Positions 60,128-64,000 of a stretch of DNA of 64,000 nt are shown here, piece by piece. The translations under genes were made by a program, and so were the position numbers. The notes under the pieces are model-generated. The model did no database searches. It was not told the DNA's origin and worked only from the letters and a program-made list of their open reading frames with translations. How positions within the stretch are numbered: the first letter of the stretch is position 1; every line of letters starts with the position of its first letter. The stretch is from Pseudomonas brenneri. Its GTDB lineage: Bacteria; Pseudomonadota; Gammaproteobacteria; Pseudomonadales; Pseudomonadaceae. Where the stretch lies: contig NZ_VFIL01000006.1 of NCBI RefSeq assembly GCF_007858285.1, forward strand, positions 372,001 through 436,000, in the 5' to 3' direction.

Positions 60128-63100
60128 TCAAACCTTCGTCATGAGCACATCCCCATAAACCGTCATTGCCAACGAATACTGAGGAACATTGCCGAAATGC
60201 ATTTCTACGGCCTGATTGGCTAGAAACGTCGCATCCAAGGCCGATACCCCTTCGTCCCATGATCTTAGAAATGATTCGAGCCAAGGGCCGGCAATGCTAG
60301 CGAACAAAGGCCACGGCGAGGCGATCACGGTTCGGCACCCCCGAGACAACAAATGCTTAGGTAGGCCGACTGCTGTATTCCCATGCGGGTGCTTGTCAGT
60401 TCGCCCGCCGCTGCAGACAAACAAAATCGCCAGATCCGAACCTTCGAGTGCGTTGGCCAACGCCGCAGGAGAAACCACAAGGCTGCCTTCATCCGACACT
60501 CGATGGAAGAACCTGCCTCCCGCCCCGACATCACCGTGCGCAGCCACTACGGCAATTTGCGCAGCTTTGAGCGTTGAAGGAATCTTTCCTTGTGTCTCTA
60601 CCTCGAACCCATGTTCCCGGAGGGTGTACTCGTTACGCTCGAGAACCCGTATCAGTACGTCATTCTCATGGCCGCCTGTGGCTTCCGATATCCACGCGAC
60701 TCGTCTTGGTTCCAGGATGCGTGGCTGCCGAGACTTAGCTTCCAGCCAAGTGAGTGATGGCACGTATCCAATTGCACGTTGGTACCCTGCAAAGTTATCG
60801 TTGATCAGCGCGAGGTTAATCGGCACCTGCTGCACACCTGGTTCGGCCACAACAATTAGGCGCTTGGCCTTCGGAATGGGTACGTGCAGATCTGCCATGC
60901 TGAGGAAGAATTCGTTGTTGCCCTCTTCCCGGTTTATATAGCCATATCGGTGTGGATAGACCTTGGTCCAATCCTCTACCGCCGTTGCAAAGTCGGTTTC
61001 GCTTGCATCCTGGGTGGATACAACAGTCTCCCCCTGCTCCACCGTCAGGGTCACCAATGCACCCTCCGAATCCGTGCCCAGCATCATTACCGCACCGTCT
61101 TCAGGACAGAGAGTGTGCGCGTATTTTAATGGCCACTGAGTTTCCAGCTCACGAGCGTTTTGGAGCGGATCCAACGCCCGATCGGCAATCAGCTCAAGCG
61201 TGGTAGCAACCGCGTCGGGTGACCGCGCACCTTTACCTGCTTTGAGAAAACGTCTTGCGCTGATTTCGGCGACCCTCAGGTCACCCGGTGCATCACCGCT
61301 GTTGCGGGTTGGGTCAACGCGTCGAGTCAGGTGAAGAATATCCTCAATTGTCGGATCGCTGGCAGTCATGGCGCGCACATAGTTGGCTTGGGAAGCTTCT
61401 ATTCGGGCGAGTGCCTTTTCCAAGGTTTCGCGCGCATGGTCAATTGAGGCCTCTGCATTCCCCGAGTGCTCCAATAGCCCGATGGACTGGGCCAGTATCA
61501 CCGTCGCGGGGAGAATCTCATCCCTCCCTTGCAAGACTTCACTGCAGTGCTGCGCAGCGTCATCCACCAAGGCAAGCTGCATGGCGGCATCAAGGTGCTG
61601 CGCGCCGATCAGGCGTAGGCTGAGCTCAAGAGTGCGTATCCGCTTTTCAGTATCAGCTGGTTCATCGAGTAACGCAGTGACCTGCCTGAGATGATCCAGG
61701 GACGTCTGCGCGTATTCGGTAAGCCCAAGGTCACGGACAATGCGAATCAACGTATAGCCTTCCCACCAAAGCTCATCTGCGCTAACCGGATGCTTTAACT
61801 CCAAAGCGAACGCCAGCCCGAGCAGGGCGGGCAAAGGGCCTCTCGTGCGGTGATAGATATCCGCGAATGCAACCCAGGCCGCTCGTTGCCTGGCAACCGA
61901 GTCTCCCGTTAACTCAAGTATCTGCTCGGCGCGATCGCGTGCTCGTTGAGTCTGACCACTGCCGGCATAGCAGCAAGCGACGAATCGCAGGGCGTTGATA
62001 TCAGCCGTTGTATCACTCACATGGCGTGCCACCCCGCAGGCCAGGAACGAGAGGTGTTCGGCGTATTCAAGGTTGCCCTCAGGATCGATGGAGATTTCCC
62101 TGACCAGAGACTCGAGGGCGTTGAGCAGAGCAAGTGGCTCACCCTGAATCAGCTCAGCGGGAATTTCAGTGTGGCTCACGTCATATACGCCGACCTTACC
62201 AAGCCAGGCCTCAGCATCACCCAGAAATCTATCGACCTGTACTGCGGTCGCCATTAGGACCTTGGGGTTGTCCTGCACCAGACAAGCTCGGCTCTCATGC
62301 GCAAGGTTTAATGTCTGAGCAATGAGAATCGGAGTGCCTAAACTTGCGCTGGATTCGACCGCGAACAGGGCGGTGAATGCTTCGCGAGCCTCGACGTCAT
62401 CAGGATTTTCAGAAAGGTAATGCCTAAGATAGGCAAGAGGTGGCTGAATGATCCCCACAACGTCGTCGCCCGGGGCACTGCGTAGGAAAAGACGCCTCAT
62501 TGCGCTGATGAGCAACCAAGCTGCGCGGCGCTTGAACAAGCCTGCGGGGCTGATACTTAAGGCGCGGTTGATAGCATACTTGGCATCGAGGCGAGCCAAT
62601 GCATACGTCGCTCCGCATAGAGAAGCCAGATCCTTATCATGGGTGGTCTCGTTACCCGCTGCGACGATGAGTGCGTCAATCCCGGCATCCGAGGGTGAAA
62701 GCAACGTTTTTGCGATCTCTGATTCAAACCCGAGGAGCTCGAGTGTGGGCAGTGCCTCATGAAATGAAGATAGATCGGTCGCACCGCTCAGCATAATCAG
62801 CCAACCCTCTCTGTAACGATCTAGAAAGGGAGACTCTGGGAATAAAGACTTCAGTCGCTGGGATACTCGAAGCGCTAGAGCACCGTCACCCATTGAGTCA
62901 CAGGTCACCAGCGTTTTTTCTAGCAGACCGATATCAAGCGTGCTATCTACGCCATCGCCTATAAGCCGAGCTGCCAGATGCGGTGCATCTGAGCGATAGG
63001 CGATACGTCCAAATCTGACAGCAAGGTCTGGCGTTAAGTCAAAGCCCTTCTCCACGTAGGCCTCGAGCGCAGAAAGCGTTCTTTCCCGGAAACTGCTGCG

Positions 63101-63913
63101 GTTCAGTGCTTGAATCTCCAACTGGCGCTTCACAGGTTCTTCAACGTCCAGCGCCCAGATTTCGCTAAGCGCTTCATCCACGCGACCACATACTGCTAGC
63201 CCTATCCAGCGCGGCGCGTTCTCGGAGATGAGTCTGTTAATTAGATCAACTGCATCATTCAACAAATACACGGGGTATAGATTTTCAACTGAATTGAGCT
63301 GCTCCTTTAGACGCTCGTCGGTTGGCGGGTCTTCAGGAGTGGACAACACCAGATAATTACCAGAGTCCGCCAGCGATTTAACACATTTGTCCGACCACGT
63401 AGCCAGATGGGGTACCCACAAGTGCTCCACCAGACGTGAAGCTGCCCTACTCGGATTCTCGACGTCGGTGACCGCAGCGTCGCGATAGACGTGGGCCATC
63501 GGGACGATCACCAATGTTCGGGTGAGACTACTGATTTGAGCCAGCAAGCCCTTGGTGTCCAGATCGGGACACCGGCGAATGACAAGTCGTCTTCGGACTG
63601 ATTCGAGTTCTCGCTCCCCCAGCGACTGACCGTTCAGAGCCAGAAAGCCCTTTCGCACGAGCTCAAGAATGTCATCGTCGGACAGCGGCCAAGCAGAAAA
63701 TGGAGGTGCCACAATGGTCACGTTAAGGAAAATCTGAGCGCCGTTCCGGTCGTTAAGCGCCAGAAAGCTCATGGCGCTGAGTCGCCCAACCGTTTCATCG
63801 GTCGCAGCGCCGACGACCAGATCAGCCGTATCCAACTGAAGTCCCTTGGTAAACAGGATGCGTGGATCAAAGCCTATGATCCTACCTTGGGCGTTCTTCT
63901 CTCCATCACTCAT
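60128..63913 (-). CDS. Large TPR-like protein with C-terminal CHAT caspase-like protease domain
   Basis: 1261 aa. An N-terminal domain of about 230 residues has mixed alpha/beta character. The long helical middle (about 240-900) looks TPR-like, for example LRFVACCYAGSGQTQRARDRAEQIL. The CHAT domain is at about 930-1261, with the catalytic pair His1126 in VVAAHGDVGAGG and Cys1167 in AILFVCSGGRTDKHP, and the terminal AVGLPKHLLSRGCRTVIASPWPLF typical of caspase-like folds. TPR-CHAT proteases serve as effectors in bacterial defence, such as the protease of type III-E CRISPR systems and proteases cleaving gasdermins. No such partner is visible in the window. Its GC is lower than the core. Confidence 0.85.
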   Translation of the reverse strand: MSDGEKNAQGRIIGFDPRILFTKGLQLDTADLVVGAATDETVGRLSAMSFLALNDRNGAQIFLNVTIVAPPFSAWPLSDDDILELVRKGFLALNGQSLGERELESVRRRLVIRRCPDLDTKGLLAQISSLTRTLVIVPMAHVYRDAAVTDVENPSRAASRLVEHLWVPHLATWSDKCVKSLADSGNYLVLSTPEDPPTDERLKEQLNSVENLYPVYLLNDAVDLINRLISENAPRWIGLAVCGRVDEALSEIWALDVEEPVKRQLEIQALNRSSFRERTLSALEAYVEKGFDLTPDLAVRFGRIAYRSDAPHLAARLIGDGVDSTLDIGLLEKTLVTCDSMGDGALALRVSQRLKSLFPESPFLDRYREGWLIMLSGATDLSSFHEALPTLELLGFESEIAKTLLSPSDAGIDALIVAAGNETTHDKDLASLCGATYALARLDAKYAINRALSISPAGLFKRRAAWLLISAMRRLFLRSAPGDDVVGIIQPPLAYLRHYLSENPDDVEAREAFTALFAVESSASLGTPILIAQTLNLAHESRACLVQDNPKVLMATAVQVDRFLGDAEAWLGKVGVYDVSHTEIPAELIQGEPLALLNALESLVREISIDPEGNLEYAEHLSFLACGVARHVSDTTADINALRFVACCYAGSGQTQRARDRAEQILELTGDSVARQRAAWVAFADIYHRTRGPLPALLGLAFALELKHPVSADELWWEGYTLIRIVRDLGLTEYAQTSLDHLRQVTALLDEPADTEKRIRTLELSLRLIGAQHLDAAMQLALVDDAAQHCSEVLQGRDEILPATVILAQSIGLLEHSGNAEASIDHARETLEKALARIEASQANYVRAMTASDPTIEDILHLTRRVDPTRNSGDAPGDLRVAEISARRFLKAGKGARSPDAVATTLELIADRALDPLQNARELETQWPLKYAHTLCPEDGAVMMLGTDSEGALVTLTVEQGETVVSTQDASETDFATAVEDWTKVYPHRYGYINREEGNNEFFLSMADLHVPIPKAKRLIVVAEPGVQQVPINLALINDNFAGYQRAIGYVPSLTWLEAKSRQPRILEPRRVAWISEATGGHENDVLIRVLERNEYTLREHGFEVETQGKIPSTLKAAQIAVVAAHGDVGAGGRFFHRVSDEGSLVVSPAALANALEGSDLAILFVCSGGRTDKHPHGNTAVGLPKHLLSRGCRTVIASPWPLFASIAGPWLESFLRSWDEGVSALDATFLANQAVEMHFGNVPQYSLAMTVYGDVLMTKV

Positions 63914-63959
63914 AGAAATTCCTCAACACGGATTTGACAGGATTTCATCGCTCACAACC

Positions 63960-64000
63960 TGTAGTGGTCAACTAATTTCGGACACTGCGCTAAGTTTTTT
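63960..64000. mobile_element. Possible insertion-sequence terminal repeat at the right edge
   Basis: TGTAGTGGTCAACTAATTTC followed by GGACACTGCGC looks like the terminal repeat of an IS3-type element, a style common in Pseudomonas. It begins with TG and contains a GTCAAC...TCGGACA core. The rest of the element would lie outside the window, so neither transposase nor the second end can be seen. Confidence 0.35.

Overview
The window is high-GC bacterial DNA that reads as a chromosomal segment of a Pseudomonas, most likely of the P. fluorescens group. The evidence is gene content and order that I recognise from Pseudomonas (pycB-pycA / pycR / rpiR next to uvrD; the zinc-starvation block dksA2-zigA / amidase-folE2-carbonic anhydrase-pyrC2) and the intergenic REP hairpins with a GGAGCGRGCTTGCTCGCGAA core. 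No rRNA, tRNA or CRISPR array is visible. All functional names come from reading the translations by eye; no database search was run.

Layout. 1-7 kb: the 3' end of a large DUF6543-like protein, a MocR regulator divergent from a PaiB-like gene and two GNAT acetyltransferases, then a homocysteine S-methyltransferase divergent from an amino-acid ABC transporter pair without an ATPase, with a Fur-like box between them. 7-9 kb: a hipA-hipB toxin-antitoxin pair in reversed gene order, preceded by four operator-like sites spaced 41-42 bp apart. 9-22.6 kb: an autotransporter, the two-subunit pyruvate carboxylase with its LysR regulator, an RpiR regulator, a GGDEF/EAL protein, uvrD and a Tim44-like protein.

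22.7-30.4 kb is the most interesting block. A Fur box precedes an ECF sigma factor, a FecR anti-sigma, a TonB-dependent receptor with an STN signalling domain, a 117-aa mini-hemophilin, a full-length Slam-dependent hemophilin-like secreted protein, an intergenic terminator and a Slam outer-membrane translocon. Together they look like a surface-signalled uptake system in which Slam exports a soluble ligand-binding protein that feeds the receptor. Haem is the likely but unproven ligand.

30.5-34.9 kb is ordinary housekeeping (cation:proton antiporter, thioesterase, pdxY). 34.9-45.6 kb is a zinc-starvation regulon with two near-identical Zur boxes. One divergent side makes DksA2, two COG0523 GTPases and a DUF1826 protein; the other makes a tightly overlapping operon of FolE2, a metal ABC transporter, a HisI paralogue, a gamma-class carbonic anhydrase and PyrC2. 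45.6-49 kb has a DUF3617 protein, a cardiolipin synthase and a cyclopropane-synthase-like methyltransferase. 49-51 kb is a bufferin-type RiPP metallophore cluster (precursor, MNIO maturase, DUF2063 partner). 51.2-56.9 kb is a six-gene phospholipid-head-group cluster with two fused enzymes.

57-64 kb becomes accessory: a GNAT-Rnk fusion, a cluster of 20-bp repeats that looks like a transposon end, an unrecognised 328-aa gene, a frameshifted DUF4238 remnant, a 1261-aa TPR-like CHAT protease and, at the right edge, a possible insertion-sequence end. The core of the 9-bp DnaA-box consensus TTATCCACA recurs at least 11 times, clustered, which is far above chance.
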